Shown here: in pieces, positions 17,507 to 26,515 of the stretch | Numbering within the stretch: the stretch's first letter is position 1 | How the letters are laid out: each line of letters opens with the position of its first letter | Source of the DNA: Gillisella vitis | Lineage (GTDB): Bacteria; Pseudomonadota; Alphaproteobacteria; Rhizobiales; Rhizobiaceae | DNA: 64,000 nt | Assembly: GCF_021559775.1 (NCBI RefSeq) | Contig: NZ_CP056047.1 | Location: forward strand, 3,245,501 to 3,309,500 | Direction of reading: 5' to 3' | Notes under the pieces: model-generated | Told to the model about the DNA's origin: nothing | What the model saw: the letters and a program-made list of their open reading frames with translations, nothing else | Databases searched by the model: none | Translations under genes and position numbers: made by a program

Positions 17507-17794
17507 TTATTTGGTTTTGAGCAGCCACATCTTGCCGGCCATCGTAATCCGGCGCGAATCTTGCTCGGCTTCTTCTGCGGTATTGCACCGTTCCAGCAGG
17601 CCCAGGTCCGTCAGTTCCGTCACGGTCGTGGTGGTGAGAAACTTGATCTTCTGCGGCCGTTCCTTGAAACGGTCGGTCCGGGAATAGGTCACCTCTGCGT
17701 TCAGATGCGTCCATTTCTTCAGCGGCTGGGGATACAGATCGCCTTCCTTGGCAAGCTTTAATCCGCGGATCTGCGTGGGTGTCAATTCGATCAT
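17507..17794 (-). CDS. Small winged-helix-like protein of unknown function
   Basis: A 95-residue protein; I do not recognise a named family. The order of elements resembles a winged helix: ELTPTQIRGLKLAKEG, then KIKFLTTTTVTELTDLGLLERC as the recognition-helix-like stretch, then RRITMAGKMWLLKTK as a wing followed by a final helix (compare the RITxxG pattern of MarR/phage wHTH proteins). ATG 17794 has GAGG eight bases upstream. It stands alone between two repeat-rich regions. A DNA-binding role is inferred only from this pattern. Confidence 0.6.
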   Translation of the reverse strand: MIELTPTQIRGLKLAKEGDLYPQPLKKWTHLNAEVTYSRTDRFKERPQKIKFLTTTTVTELTDLGLLERCNTAEEAEQDSRRITMAGKMWLLKTK

Positions 17795-17866
17795 ATCCAG
17801 CCTCTAGTGGGACCATTTCCAGCGCCAAGGACGCTCCAGGAAATGCTCTGTCTCTTTTGTGTTATA

Positions 17867-17994
17867 GCAAGGCCCGAAGACGCACATGCATCCCTGCCTT
17901 GAAAAAAAAACGACCATCCCAAGTGCCTTAAAGGCTTGAGATAGTCGCAACGGAATACCGACTGCCATTGTTAACGGCTATTGGCATGATGCGG
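17867..17994. repeat. Two-hairpin intergenic repeat, copy 2
   Basis: Aligns with 12297-12428: shared blocks include CCGAAGA, GCATCC, CTTGAAA, AAAGGCTTGAGATA and GGAATAC-GA. The first hairpin is imperfect here (CGACCATCCCAAG against CTTGAGATAGTCG, 11 of 13 pairs). The second has TGCCA...TGGCA arms. It fills part of the 420 bp gap between the winged-helix-like gene and the ABC gene. Confidence 0.65.
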
Positions 17995-18095
17995 CGGCAC
18001 GCGGAAAACGGCCCAATGAATTCTGATATTGCGAGCGCCTGTGCAGAGCGCCCCAAGGGCGATGTCACAGTCTGCTTGGCGCGCAATTTCGCTTT

Positions 18096-18175
18096 TTTAA
18101 TCCATATCTGGTTTAAAGATTATGCAGTAAGCTTCTGCGGGCAGAGAGTCTACTGGATAATTCCTTAAATCGGAC
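18096..18175. repeat. Fragments of the dispersed TTTAAAG...ATGCAG repeat
   Basis: GGTTTAAAGATTATGCAGTAA near 18110-18130 matches the end of the mosaic at 17483-17503 (GGTTTAAAGAATGATGCAGTAA). GGATAATTCCTTAAATCGGA near 18154-18173 matches the left arm at 26455-26475. Remnants only; no complete palindrome is left. Confidence 0.55.
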
Positions 18176-18216
18176 GACATGATGCCCGCTTTCAGGCCTT
18201 AAGCCGTCGAGAAGGT

Positions 18217-20031
18217 CTATTCCGGCACCGGCACGTCCATCCGCTCCAGATGCAGGATGCGCGGCGATACCGCATCGATAAAGCCTTGGGCGCGACCGAT
18301 ATAGATCAGCGTCGCCTCTTGTAACTGCGTCATCACGCTGGTCAGGATCGTCGCCGTTTCCGGCTCCAACCCATCAAGCACATCGTTGAACACCACCCAA
18401 TGAGGCTTGCGCAACAGGATATGGGCAAAAGCCAGCGCCATCTGCTCATCCTTGTCCAGCACCCGGTCCCAACGCTGCCGCTCGTCCAGCGCGCTAGCAA
18501 GGCGGCTGAGCTTGACCGTCTTCAGTGCCAGCGTCATCGCCTCGTCACCATAGGTGGAGGCATCCTCGGGATAGGCCAGGATGTCCCGCAACCGCCCCTC
18601 CGGCAGATAGGGGGTCTGCGGCACGAACAGGATATGATCTTCCTGCGGCAGGCGGATCAGGCCCTCGCCATAGGGCCAGAGTCCAGCGATGGCATTGAAG
18701 AATTGCCGCCGGTTGATGCCGGGATCACCGTTGACCATCACATGTTCACCGGCAAGGATGACGGGATTGTCCTCTTTCAGATGATAACCGCCCCAATGGG
18801 CCTCCGCCTCGACGGGCGTGCGGATATAGACATCCTCGAAAGCCAGCTCGCCCGGCTTTCCGGCCTCGACCCGGATCTGGCCCTCCACCGTCTCGGTCAG
18901 CGCCGGTTCGATCAGAGCGGCGCGCAGCACCATCACCCGCAGCAGCGTTGCCTTCCAATCGGCAATCGCCCCGAAATTATCGACATACCAGCGCAAGGCC
19001 GTATAGACCTGCGTGAAAGCAGAAGCCGCCATCATCAGGCCGCCGAAGGTCATCGTCCCGCCAAAATAGGCTGGCGAAGCGATCAGCACCGGCACGATCA
19101 ACGCCAGCCAGCCAAAGGCCGCCGACACCCAGGTCAGATTGGTCAGCGCCAGCGCCAGCTTGGAAATAATCGCCAGCACTCGGTCGATGGTGGCATGGAT
19201 CTGGCCGCGCTCGACATCCTCACCCCGCGCCAGCGCAATCGGCTCCAGATGCTCGTTGCTGCGCATCAGGGCAGCGCGAAGCTCGGCCTCGCGGGCATAG
19301 CGGGTGGCATTGAGACGGGTCAGCGTGGCGCCGACCAGATTGCTGGCCACCGCCGCGCCGCCAGCATAGATCAGCGCCGCCCAAACCATATAGCCGGGAA
19401 TAGCGATCTGATGACCAAACAGGGTCAGCGAGAAATCCCCGGACAATTTCCAGAGCACGCTGATGAAACTGACGAGCAGAATGGTGGATTGCACCAGACC
19501 GACGGTGAGCGACGTCGTCGATTCCGCCAGCTTGCGCGCATCTTCATGCAGGCGCTGGTCTGGATTGACGCCAAGCGGGCTGGACACCGACAGCCGATAG
19601 GCGCGCCTGCCTTTCAGCCATTGATCGACCATATCGCGGGCCAATCCCTCGCGCATGTAAAGCGCGGTCATCTGGCTAAAAAAGGTCTGCGCCACATTGA
19701 TGACCAGCAGAAAAGCGGCAATGAAAAAGAAATTGCGCAATTCACGCCAGAAAGCCTGGAGATCACGATTTTCCAAGGCGTTGTAGAATGGCTGGTTCCA
19801 GCGATTGAGCAATATCTGGCCATAGGTCAGAAGCAGAATGACGGCAAGCAGCGAAAGCGCCAGCAGCAGAATACGCCCTCGGACATGGCTGGACCAGAAG
19901 GATTGGCCAGCCATGCGCATCTGTTCGGCAAATGTCAGGTCCGGCGCGGCGGGTTCGTTGTCCGGAAGTGTGGTCTTGGATGCGGTCATCAGTGGTGATC
20001 GGCCATGAAAAGAAGTTCTGCTTCCCATCAT
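18217..20031 (-). CDS. BacA/SbmA-YddA-like ABC protein with degenerate ATPase domain
   Basis: A 604-residue membrane protein. Residues about 25-370 are an SbmA/BacA-like transmembrane domain with six to seven hydrophobic helices and the family blocks LNRWNQPFYNALENRDLQAFW and YMREGLARDMVDQWLKGRRAYRL. The C-terminal 220 residues align with the YddA-type nucleotide-binding domain (GLWPYGEGLIRLP, PYLPEGRLRDILAYP), but its catalytic motifs are gone. Walker A reads NGDPGINRRQFFNA with no GKS/T, the signature reads LDKDEQMALAFA instead of LSxGEQ, and Walker B plus Glu reads WVVFNDVLDGL instead of hydrophobic-DE. The H-loop histidine is replaced as well (IYIGR). The frame is open throughout, so it is not an ordinary pseudogene. 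It may work by proton force as SbmA does. Start ATG 20031 or 20028. Confidence 0.88.
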   Translation of the reverse strand: MMGSRTSFHGRSPLMTASKTTLPDNEPAAPDLTFAEQMRMAGQSFWSSHVRGRILLLALSLLAVILLLTYGQILLNRWNQPFYNALENRDLQAFWRELRNFFFIAAFLLVINVAQTFFSQMTALYMREGLARDMVDQWLKGRRAYRLSVSSPLGVNPDQRLHEDARKLAESTTSLTVGLVQSTILLVSFISVLWKLSGDFSLTLFGHQIAIPGYMVWAALIYAGGAAVASNLVGATLTRLNATRYAREAELRAALMRSNEHLEPIALARGEDVERGQIHATIDRVLAIISKLALALTNLTWVSAAFGWLALIVPVLIASPAYFGGTMTFGGLMMAASAFTQVYTALRWYVDNFGAIADWKATLLRVMVLRAALIEPALTETVEGQIRVEAGKPGELAFEDVYIRTPVEAEAHWGGYHLKEDNPVILAGEHVMVNGDPGINRRQFFNAIAGLWPYGEGLIRLPQEDHILFVPQTPYLPEGRLRDILAYPEDASTYGDEAMTLALKTVKLSRLASALDERQRWDRVLDKDEQMALAFAHILLRKPHWVVFNDVLDGLEPETATILTSVMTQLQEATLIYIGRAQGFIDAVSPRILHLERMDVPVPE

Positions 20032-20109
20032 GCCCGCGATAGCGCTGTTGTGCTACTCCCCAACCATAAAAAGCCTTAGAGAAATCCCCGTCCGCTGAAC
20101 CGCACAAGA

Positions 20110-20850
20110 TCAACGCGGAGGCGCCACCTTGGGAATAAGCACGGCTTCGGGTTTGGCCACCATCAGAAAATCCTTGGCTGGCTTATAGTTCGTGGTCTTC
20201 TTCTTGGAATAATTCGGCGTCACCATGCCAGGAAGCATTCCAGATCCGTGGATACGATCATCAATCGGAAAATAGCTTTCCTGCTTGGGATGTTGAAGGT
20301 TGGCGGCCGCCTCATGCACGCATTGTGTCCGTCGATCATCCTCTGGATGCCACCGGTAGATGTTGGTCGTCCAGACCTCGACTTTCATCATAATCACGCC
20401 ATTGCGATTGATTTCTTCAATAAACTGCCAGTTCACATTCAATGAGCCCGTCGCAAACTGCCAATCGTGATTTCGAAAATTGGTTTGCGGAATATCCACG
20501 ATGCCGGAAGAGGCAGGGTGAGATGACGGGGACAGGATTGGCGCAGTCCTTGAATTTTCCCCCTTTGAATTTTTCAACGGCGCCCGCGCCGCATTGATTG
20601 CACCAAAGATGCGAGCACGTACCCCCGGGTCCTCTTCCATCAATGTCCGAAGCGAAAAATGGATCGGCTCACCCGAGCCCGCCAGATAGTGATTGAGGAA
20701 CTGTTCTGCCCGACCGCCTTTATCCATGGTTCTTGCCTTGGCAAGCGTCATGATCTGCAGGTCAGACCATGTCTGACCATGGTCTGTGTATTTTCCGGTA
20801 AACCGCACACTGTTGCAGACAAAATCAATATCACTTTTTTCCAATGGCAT
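20110..20850 (-). CDS. Protein of unknown function, 246 aa
   Basis: I do not recognise the family with certainty. The start at ATG 20850 (MPLEKSDIDFVCNSVRF) is supported by GGAGGA six bases upstream; the open frame extends 31 codons further without support. No signal peptide or transmembrane helix is visible, so it is cytoplasmic or exported by another route. The N-terminal half has KYTDHGQTWSDLQIMTLAKA and QFLNHYLAGSGEPIHF. A Ser/Pro-rich hinge follows near residue 120-140, then an aromatic-rich C-terminal half with NHDWQFATGSLNVNWQFIEE and IYRWHPEDDRRTQCVHEAA. This WQ...GS.NV.W pattern faintly recalls domains at the C-termini of contact-delivered effectors, but that is a guess. It is flanked by intergenic repeats and has no operon partner. 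Confidence 0.75.
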   Translation of the reverse strand: MPLEKSDIDFVCNSVRFTGKYTDHGQTWSDLQIMTLAKARTMDKGGRAEQFLNHYLAGSGEPIHFSLRTLMEEDPGVRARIFGAINAARAPLKNSKGENSRTAPILSPSSHPASSGIVDIPQTNFRNHDWQFATGSLNVNWQFIEEINRNGVIMMKVEVWTTNIYRWHPEDDRRTQCVHEAAANLQHPKQESYFPIDDRIHGSGMLPGMVTPNYSKKKTTNYKPAKDFLMVAKPEAVLIPKVAPPR

Positions 20851-20941
20851 GCGATGTTCCTCCATCAACCAAGGCAAGCAAGCGTATAATTCTCGAAGCT
20901 TAAGAGCCGCAGTAAACCAGAAGGCTAGACATGGCGTCAAC

Positions 20942-20963
20942 AAAATATCTCATTTGCGTCAAA
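20942..20963. repeat. Fragment of the two-hairpin repeat
   Basis: Matches the left arm and loop of the hairpin at 12340-12361 with two mismatches over 22 bases (AAAATATCTCA-N2-TGCGTCAAA). It lies upstream of the unknown gene ending at 20110. The rest of the element is not recognisable. Confidence 0.5.
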
Positions 20964-21100
20964 TTCGGCGCAATATGAATGACGATACTGATCCGTGACG
21001 ATTGAAATCCACTGACCCTCCAAGATCAATGAAGGGTCACTCACCGTCCCACCCAATCACCCCTTGTCAGTTTCATTCCCCACCGCTAAACCTCCTAGAG

Positions 21101-21195
21101 ATCTAACGGGGTGCAATGGTGTCTGCCATTGCTGAGAGGCGACGCCGCCAACCCGCGGAACCTGATCCGGCTAACACCGGCGGAGGGATTAGATG
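21101..21195 (+). promoter_or_regulatory. TPP riboswitch (THI box)
   Basis: The conserved THI-box elements appear in order: ACGGGGTGC, a P3 hairpin CAATGG / CCATTG, GCTGAGAGGC, AACCCGCGGAACCTGATCCGG, CTAACACCGG, and GGAGGGATTAGAT, which pairs with ATCTAAC to close P1. It lies 60 bases before the thiB start. Thiamine diphosphate binding is known to repress such operons. A THI box before a thiamine importer is the expected arrangement. Confidence 0.97.
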
Positions 21196-21255
21196 CGCGG
21201 CTGCCATACCGCCTTTTCCCGTCTCGCGCACTATTGAAATTGAAGAGGAAAAGCC

Positions 21256-22278
21256 ATGGCTGCCCTGCCACCACGCATATTCTTGTCAATCCTGGCAACC
21301 GCGCTTATGACCATAAGCATGCACGCCGCGCAGGCCGAAGACAAGGTGCTGACCATTTACACCTATGAAAGCTTCGTCTCTGAATGGGGGCCGGGGCCGA
21401 AGGTGAAAGCCACGTTTGAAAAGACCTGCGGCTGCACCGTCAAGTTCGTCGGGCTGGAAGATGGCGTGGCACTGCTGAACCGCCTGAAGCTGGAAGGCGT
21501 TTCCAGCGAGGCGGATCTGGCGCTGGGGCTGGACACCAATCTCACCGAGGAAGCCAGGCAGACCGGGCTTTTTGCGCCCCACGGCATCGATGCGTCGACG
21601 GCCCAGGTGCCTGGCGGCTTCAAGGACGATATGTTCGTGCCCTATGATTACGGACATTTCGCCGTCGTCTACGACACCCAGACCATCAAAAACCCACCCA
21701 AAAGCCTGAAGGAACTGGTGGAAGGCGACCCTGCCCAGAAGATCGTCATCGAAGACCCACGCACTTCGACGCCGGGGCTCGGCCTGCTGCTCTGGGTTAA
21801 ATCCGTCTATGGCAAGGACGCGCCCGCCGCCTGGGCAAAATTGAAAGACCGGGTGCTGACCGTCACTCCCGGCTGGTCGGAGGCCTATGGCCTGTTTACC
21901 AAGGGCGAAGTGCCGATGGTGTTTTCCTATACGACCTCACCCGCCTATCACATGGTCTCTGAGAACACCGAGCGCTATCAAGCCGCTTCCTTTTCGGAAG
22001 GGCATTACATCCAGATTGAAGTGGCAGGAGTGTTGAAAGGTGCCAAGCACAAGCAATTGGCCGAGGATTTCCTGAAATTCATGCTGACGTCCGGCTTCCA
22101 GGATGAGATCCCAACCAACAATTGGATGATGCCGGTTACCAAGACCTCGACCCCGCTGCCAGAGGCTTTCGACCGTCTGGTCAAGCCAGCCAAGACCTTC
22201 CTGATGAGCCCGCAGGAGGTTGCCGCCAACCGCAAGGCCTGGATCGCGGAATGGCAGGCGGCGATGGCGGCAAAGTAA
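21256..22278 (+). CDS. thiB: Thiamine ABC transporter, periplasmic binding protein
   Basis: Periplasmic receptor for thiamine, thiamine phosphate and thiamine diphosphate. Residues 1-27 are a signal peptide ending HAAQA, cleaved before [13 protein letters not shown]. Length is 340 aa. Typical ThiB stretches are [30 protein letters not shown] [13 protein letters not shown], the [13 protein letters not shown] block and the C-terminal [14 protein letters not shown]. It is the first gene of thiBPQ behind the TPP riboswitch, with GAAGAGGAAAA as ribosome site. Confidence 0.96.
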   Translation: MAALPPRIFLSILATALMTISMHAAQAEDKVLTIYTYESFVSEWGPGPKVKATFEKTCGCTVKFVGLEDGVALLNRLKLEGVSSEADLALGLDTNLTEEARQTGLFAPHGIDASTAQVPGGFKDDMFVPYDYGHFAVVYDTQTIKNPPKSLKELVEGDPAQKIVIEDPRTSTPGLGLLLWVKSVYGKDAPAAWAKLKDRVLTVTPGWSEAYGLFTKGEVPMVFSYTTSPAYHMVSENTERYQAASFSEGHYIQIEVAGVLKGAKHKQLAEDFLKFMLTSGFQDEIPTNNWMMPVTKTSTPLPEAFDRLVKPAKTFLMSPQEVAANRKAWIAEWQAAMAAK

Positions 22279-22286
22279 GGCTCACC

Positions 22287-23915
22287 ATGGCTCTAAAACG
22301 GCAAAACCTGATGCCGATTGCTGGCGGGGTCATCGGCCTTGCCGGGCTTTTTGCTTTTATCGGATTGGCCGTCTTCGCCCTGCTGCTCACAACCGGCGGC
22401 AACGTGCCGCTGGCACTGGACAGTTACACCCTGTCCATCCTGCGCTTCACCCTGGTGCAGGCCGGGCTATCGACTTTGCTGTCCATTACCTTTGCCCTGC
22501 CTGTGGCTCTGGCCCTGGCGCGGCAAAGGCATTTCTGGGGCCGTCGCTGGCTGATCCGGCTCATGGCGCTGCCCATGGGTCTGCCGGTGCTGATCGGAGC
22601 GCTGGGCCTGATCGGTATCTGGGGTCGCAACGGGCTTGCCAATGATCTGCTGGCGCTGCTCGGCCGTCAGACACCGGTCAGCATTTACGGACTGACCGGC
22701 ATTCTCATCGCCCATGTGTTTTTCAACATGCCCTTGGCATGCCGCCTGCTGCTTGCCGGGCTGGAACGAGTGCCACCGGATTATTGGCGCATGGCGGCCA
22801 GTCTTGGCATGGGTCCGATTGCGATTTTTCGGATGATCGAATGGCCCGCCCTCAGCGGCTTACTTCCCGGCATCGCCGGGCTGATCTTCATGCTCTGCGC
22901 CACCAGTTTCACGCTGGTACTGACACTGGGCGGCGGACCGGGCGCGACCACGCTGGAAGTGGCGATCTATCAGGCCTTGCGCTTTGATTTCGACCCGCCC
23001 CTTGCTGTGTCCCTAGCCACGCTACAACTGGTTGTCACGGCCTTGTTGCTTGGCCTTTTGGCGCTGTTTCCGGCACCGGACGACCAGGCATTGCCGGATG
23101 AAAGACCTGTGCTGCGGCTCGATGGCAAGGGACTGGCAGCGCGGGCCTGGGATGGCGCCGTGCTGCTGCTCGCTCTGCTCTTCCTGGTCACGCCCCTTGC
23201 CAATATCGCTTTTGCCGGCGTCAAAGCCGATCTCCTGAAACTGCTGGATGATCCCTCGGTCTGGCGGGCTGCCGGTCTTAGCCTTGCCATCGCCTTTCCC
23301 GCCGCTCTAATGGCACTGGGCCTCAGCCTCGTCTTCATCAATGCCCGGACAGCACTATCCGGCCTGCGGCAAAAAACCCTGACCGCAACCACTCTGTCCC
23401 GGCTGATTGGTGCAACATCCTCGCTGGTTCTGCTGGTGCCAGTGATCGTGCTTGCCACTGGCTGGTTCCTACTGCTGCGCCAGATGGGCAATGCAGCGGG
23501 GTTTGCCGGGCCGGTGGTGGTGGCGATCAACGCGATCATGGCACTGCCGTTTACCATGCGGGTCTTGGCACCGGCCATCACCACCCATCGCCACCGCACG
23601 GCACGCCTTTCAGCAAGCCTCGGCCTTGGCGGACTGGCCAAGATCCGCCATATCGACTGGCCGGGCCTGCGCCGTCCGATCTTGACGGCCCTGTCCTTTG
23701 CCATGGCGCTATCGCTTGGAGACCTTGGGGCGGTGGCCCTGTTCGGGGCTAATAATCTGGCGACTTTGCCATGGCTGATTTATAGCCGGATGGGCAGCTA
23801 CCGCACCGCCGATGCGGATGGCCTGGCGCTGCTGCTCGGCCTTGTCTGCCTTGTGCTGACCATGATTGGAACGGCGGGCGGCTCAAGCACCAGCAAACCG
23901 GAGGAGCGACCTTGA
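22287..23915 (+). CDS. thiP: Thiamine ABC transporter, permease
   Basis: Inner-membrane permease of 542 aa with about twelve hydrophobic helices in two homologous halves. Each half carries an EAA-type loop that docks with the ATPase: DYWRMAASLGMGPIAIFRMIEWP in the first and ARLSASLGLGGLAKIRHIDWPGLR in the second. ATG 22287 lies eight bases after the thiB stop; a longer in-frame opening from 22122 overlaps thiB and is rejected. It is cotranscribed with thiB and overlaps thiQ. Confidence 0.95.
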   Translation: MALKRQNLMPIAGGVIGLAGLFAFIGLAVFALLLTTGGNVPLALDSYTLSILRFTLVQAGLSTLLSITFALPVALALARQRHFWGRRWLIRLMALPMGLPVLIGALGLIGIWGRNGLANDLLALLGRQTPVSIYGLTGILIAHVFFNMPLACRLLLAGLERVPPDYWRMAASLGMGPIAIFRMIEWPALSGLLPGIAGLIFMLCATSFTLVLTLGGGPGATTLEVAIYQALRFDFDPPLAVSLATLQLVVTALLLGLLALFPAPDDQALPDERPVLRLDGKGLAARAWDGAVLLLALLFLVTPLANIAFAGVKADLLKLLDDPSVWRAAGLSLAIAFPAALMALGLSLVFINARTALSGLRQKTLTATTLSRLIGATSSLVLLVPVIVLATGWFLLLRQMGNAAGFAGPVVVAINAIMALPFTMRVLAPAITTHRHRTARLSASLGLGGLAKIRHIDWPGLRRPILTALSFAMALSLGDLGAVALFGANNLATLPWLIYSRMGSYRTADADGLALLLGLVCLVLTMIGTAGGSSTSKPEERP

Positions 23916-24673
23916 GCGAGACGGCCAATATTCCGGATGCCGCACCCGTTGCCTCAATTGTCCTCGACACGGTGCAACTGCGTCTGGGAAACCAGAGTTT
24001 TGAGTTCAACGATCAGATCGCGTCCGGAAAGATCACCGCGATCACCGGCATGTCGGGCTCAGGCAAATCCACCCTGCTGAACCTGATTGCCGGGTTCGAG
24101 GCACCCGATCAGGGCCGCATCCGGATTGGCTCGGAAGACATCACCGATCTGCCACCCGCCAAACGTCCGGTCTCCCTGGTGTTCCAGGACCATAACCTGT
24201 TTGCCCATCTCGATCTCGCCACCAATATCGGCCTTGGCATCGATCCGTCTCTGCGGCTTGGCGCAGAGGATCGGCTGGCGGTGAGCCAAGCTTTGAAAAG
24301 AGTGGGGCTTGGCGGCTATGACCGACGCAAACCCGCCACGCTTTCCGGCGGCGAAAAACAGCGCGCCGCCTTTGCCCGTGCGCTGGTGCGGCGCAAGCCG
24401 GTGTTGTTGCTGGACGAGCCTTTTGCCGCCCTCGATCCCGGCCTGCGCGCCAGCATGGCTGATCTGCTGCTGGACCTGCACCGCGAAACCGGCCAGAGCG
24501 TGTTGATCGTCAGCCACGATCCCCAGGATGTGCGCCGTCTGGCTGATGATGTGCTGTTTCTGGATCAAGGCCGGATTTCACTGCATTGCGACACAAAAAC
24601 CTTCCTTTCCGGCGAAGGCCCGGCGGCACTCAAGACCTTCCTCGGTCCCTTTCATGATCGTGACCGGCTTTGA
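23912..24673 (+). CDS. thiQ: Thiamine ABC transporter, ATP-binding protein
   Basis: ATPase of the thiamine importer, 253 aa. Walker A GMSGSGKST lies near residue 46, followed by the Q-loop in SLVFQDHNLFAHLD, signature LSGGEKQRAAFARAL, Walker B VLLLDEPFAALD and switch histidine VSHDPQD. The start is TTG 23912, overlapping the thiP stop as TTGA, with GGAGGAG eight bases upstream; no ATG fits. This implies coupled translation of thiP and thiQ. Confidence 0.95.
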   Translation: MSETANIPDAAPVASIVLDTVQLRLGNQSFEFNDQIASGKITAITGMSGSGKSTLLNLIAGFEAPDQGRIRIGSEDITDLPPAKRPVSLVFQDHNLFAHLDLATNIGLGIDPSLRLGAEDRLAVSQALKRVGLGGYDRRKPATLSGGEKQRAAFARALVRRKPVLLLDEPFAALDPGLRASMADLLLDLHRETGQSVLIVSHDPQDVRRLADDVLFLDQGRISLHCDTKTFLSGEGPAALKTFLGPFHDRDRL

Positions 24674-24981
24674 GGCCATGATTTCGACGCGACCAGCTGG
24701 CATGGCGTGATGCATACAAAGCACAAATCAATGCGATCATTAACATTTTCTTATCCAATTGGCTGATCTTGTGCGATGCGCAGTTTTATCCAAATCAATA
24801 ATATGCTGTTAAGGATTTGGATGAAAATCGTGAGACGTCCCGCATCGCAATATCAGCGAAATGGCGGGTGTGACTGAACAGGTAAGGGGACGAAGACGTT
24901 TCTAGGATGCGCTGCAATATGATCCTGATGGCCCCTGCACAGCAAGGCACCTGGCAAACCACGCGAATGGTGGTGGGAAAA
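24674..24981. other. Intergenic region between thiQ and the M48 protease
   Basis: AT-richer than its flanks. It contains one 9-bp inverted repeat (ATCCAAATC at 24788 against GATTTGGAT at 24814) with a 17-base loop and no T-run. A promoter for the protease gene is expected here but cannot be placed. Three in-frame start codons of the protease frame (24907, 24967, 24982) fall in or at the end of it. Confidence 0.5.
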
Positions 24982-26448
24982 ATGCGCCCTGGATTAAAAG
25001 CCAGCCTCGGCCTTGTTGCAGCCCTGTCGCTTGCCGGCTGCCAGTCGATGGTTGAGCAGTCCTACCAGCCAAATATCTCGCCCTCGTCTTCGCCGCAGAT
25101 CGTTCAGGAAGTGCAGAAGGATGATCCCCGCGCCCAGATGGGTGCGCGCGAGCATCCCCGCATCGTGGCAAGCTATGGCGGCGAATATCACGACGAGAAA
25201 ACCGAGCGGCTGGTGGCGAAAATTGCCGGTGCCCTGACGGTGGTGTCTGAAAACCCGCAGCAGTCCTATCGCATCACCATTCTGAATTCTCCGGCTATCA
25301 ATGCCTTTGCCCTGCCGGGCGGCTATCTCTATGTCACCCGTGGCCTGCTGGCGCTGGCCAATGACGCTTCGGAAGTCGCCGCCGTGCTGTCGCATGAAAT
25401 GGCCCATGTCACCGCCAATCATGGCATCGAGCGCCAGCGGCGCGAAGAAGCCGAGGTCATTGCCAGCCGGGTGGTGGCCGAAGTCCTGTCCAGCGATCTG
25501 GCCGGCAAGCAGGCCTTGGCCCGCGGCAAGCTGCGGCTGGCCGCCTTCTCACGCCAGCAGGAATTACAGGCCGATACGATCGGGGTGCGGACGCTGGGCG
25601 AAGCGGGTTACGATCCCTATGCGGCGGCGCGCTTCCTGGATTCCATGGCCGCCTACCAGCATTACAGCTCATCCGACCCGAATGCCGACCAGAGCATGGA
25701 CTTCCTGTCCAGTCACCCCAGCACACCGCAGCGGGTGGAATTGGCGCGCGACCATGCCCGCGCCTTTGGGCCTGATGGATCGACCGGCGACAAGGGCCGC
25801 GATTACTTTTTCGATGGCATCGATGGCATGCTGTATGGCGACAGCCCGCAGGAGGGCTATGTCCGTGGCCACACGTTCCTGCATGGCGGCCTCGGCATTC
25901 GCTTCGACGTGCCGGACGGTTTTCAGATCGACAACAAGGTGGAGGCGGTCATGGCCACCGGGCCGGGCGATGTCGCCATCCGCTTCGACGGCGTGGCCGA
26001 TACTCAGAACCGCAGCCTGACAAACTATATTTCCAGCGGCTGGGTCACCGGCCTGTTGCCGGACAGCATTCACGAAACCAAGATCAATGGCATGGAGGCT
26101 GCGACCGCCAGGGCGTCTGCGGATCGCTGGGATTTCGACGTCACCGTGGTGCGGCTGGGCAACCAGATTTTCCGCTTCCTGACCGCCGTTCCCAAAGGCA
26201 GCGGCCAGCTGGCGCCGACATCCGATCTTCTGCGCCAAACCTTCCGCCGCATCACACCCGAGGAAGCCAAGACGCTAAAACCACTGCGCGTCCGGGTCGT
26301 CACCGTTGGACAAGGCGACACGCTGGCCAGCCTGTCAGCCAGGATGATGGGAACGGATCGAAAGCTGGAATTGTTCAAGGTGTTGAATGCCATTCCCGCC
26401 GGCCAAAGCCCGGCGCTCGGCAGCCGGGTCAAGATCGTCTCGGAATAA
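24982..26448 (+). CDS. M48-family metalloprotease lipoprotein with C-terminal LysM-like domain
   Basis: Periplasmic, membrane-anchored zinc protease of the BepA/M48 class involved in outer-membrane quality control. Starting at ATG 24982 gives MRPGLKASLGLVAALSLAGC, an ideal lipoprotein signal with the lipobox Cys at residue 20, and GGTGGGA lies just upstream; earlier starts at 24907 and 24967 only lengthen the N-terminus. The zinc motif HEMAH follows in SEVAAVLSHEMAHVTANHG, with the third ligand Glu in RQQELQADTIG. The last 60 residues (VTVGQGDTLASLSARMMG, LFKVLNAIPAGQ, LGSRVKIVSE) look like a LysM-type peptidoglycan-binding domain. Length is 488 aa. Confidence 0.92.
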   Translation: MRPGLKASLGLVAALSLAGCQSMVEQSYQPNISPSSSPQIVQEVQKDDPRAQMGAREHPRIVASYGGEYHDEKTERLVAKIAGALTVVSENPQQSYRITILNSPAINAFALPGGYLYVTRGLLALANDASEVAAVLSHEMAHVTANHGIERQRREEAEVIASRVVAEVLSSDLAGKQALARGKLRLAAFSRQQELQADTIGVRTLGEAGYDPYAAARFLDSMAAYQHYSSSDPNADQSMDFLSSHPSTPQRVELARDHARAFGPDGSTGDKGRDYFFDGIDGMLYGDSPQEGYVRGHTFLHGGLGIRFDVPDGFQIDNKVEAVMATGPGDVAIRFDGVADTQNRSLTNYISSGWVTGLLPDSIHETKINGMEAATARASADRWDFDVTVVRLGNQIFRFLTAVPKGSGQLAPTSDLLRQTFRRITPEEAKTLKPLRVRVVTVGQGDTLASLSARMMGTDRKLELFKVLNAIPAGQSPALGSRVKIVSE

Positions 26449-26452
26449 CCTA

Positions 26453-26500
26453 TGCATAATTTCTCCTTAAATCGGAATCGATTTAAGGAGAAATTATGCA
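26453..26500. repeat. Perfect 21-bp-arm palindrome
   Basis: Arms TGCATAATTTCTCCTTAAATC and its exact complement enclose a six-base loop. It starts four bases after the M48 protease stop and could act as its transcript end, although no T-run follows. Related, eroded copies are at 9480, 17455, 18154 and 30812. Confidence 0.9.
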
Positions 26501-26515
26501 GCAGATTTAAAGCGT

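Noticed and set aside
18400..19998. 532-codon plus-strand frame
   Set aside because: Shadow of the BacA-like ABC gene on the other strand; His/Gln/Arg-rich, no ribosome site.
24788..24822. Terminator after thiQ
   Set aside because: The 9-bp inverted repeat has a 17-base loop and no T-run.
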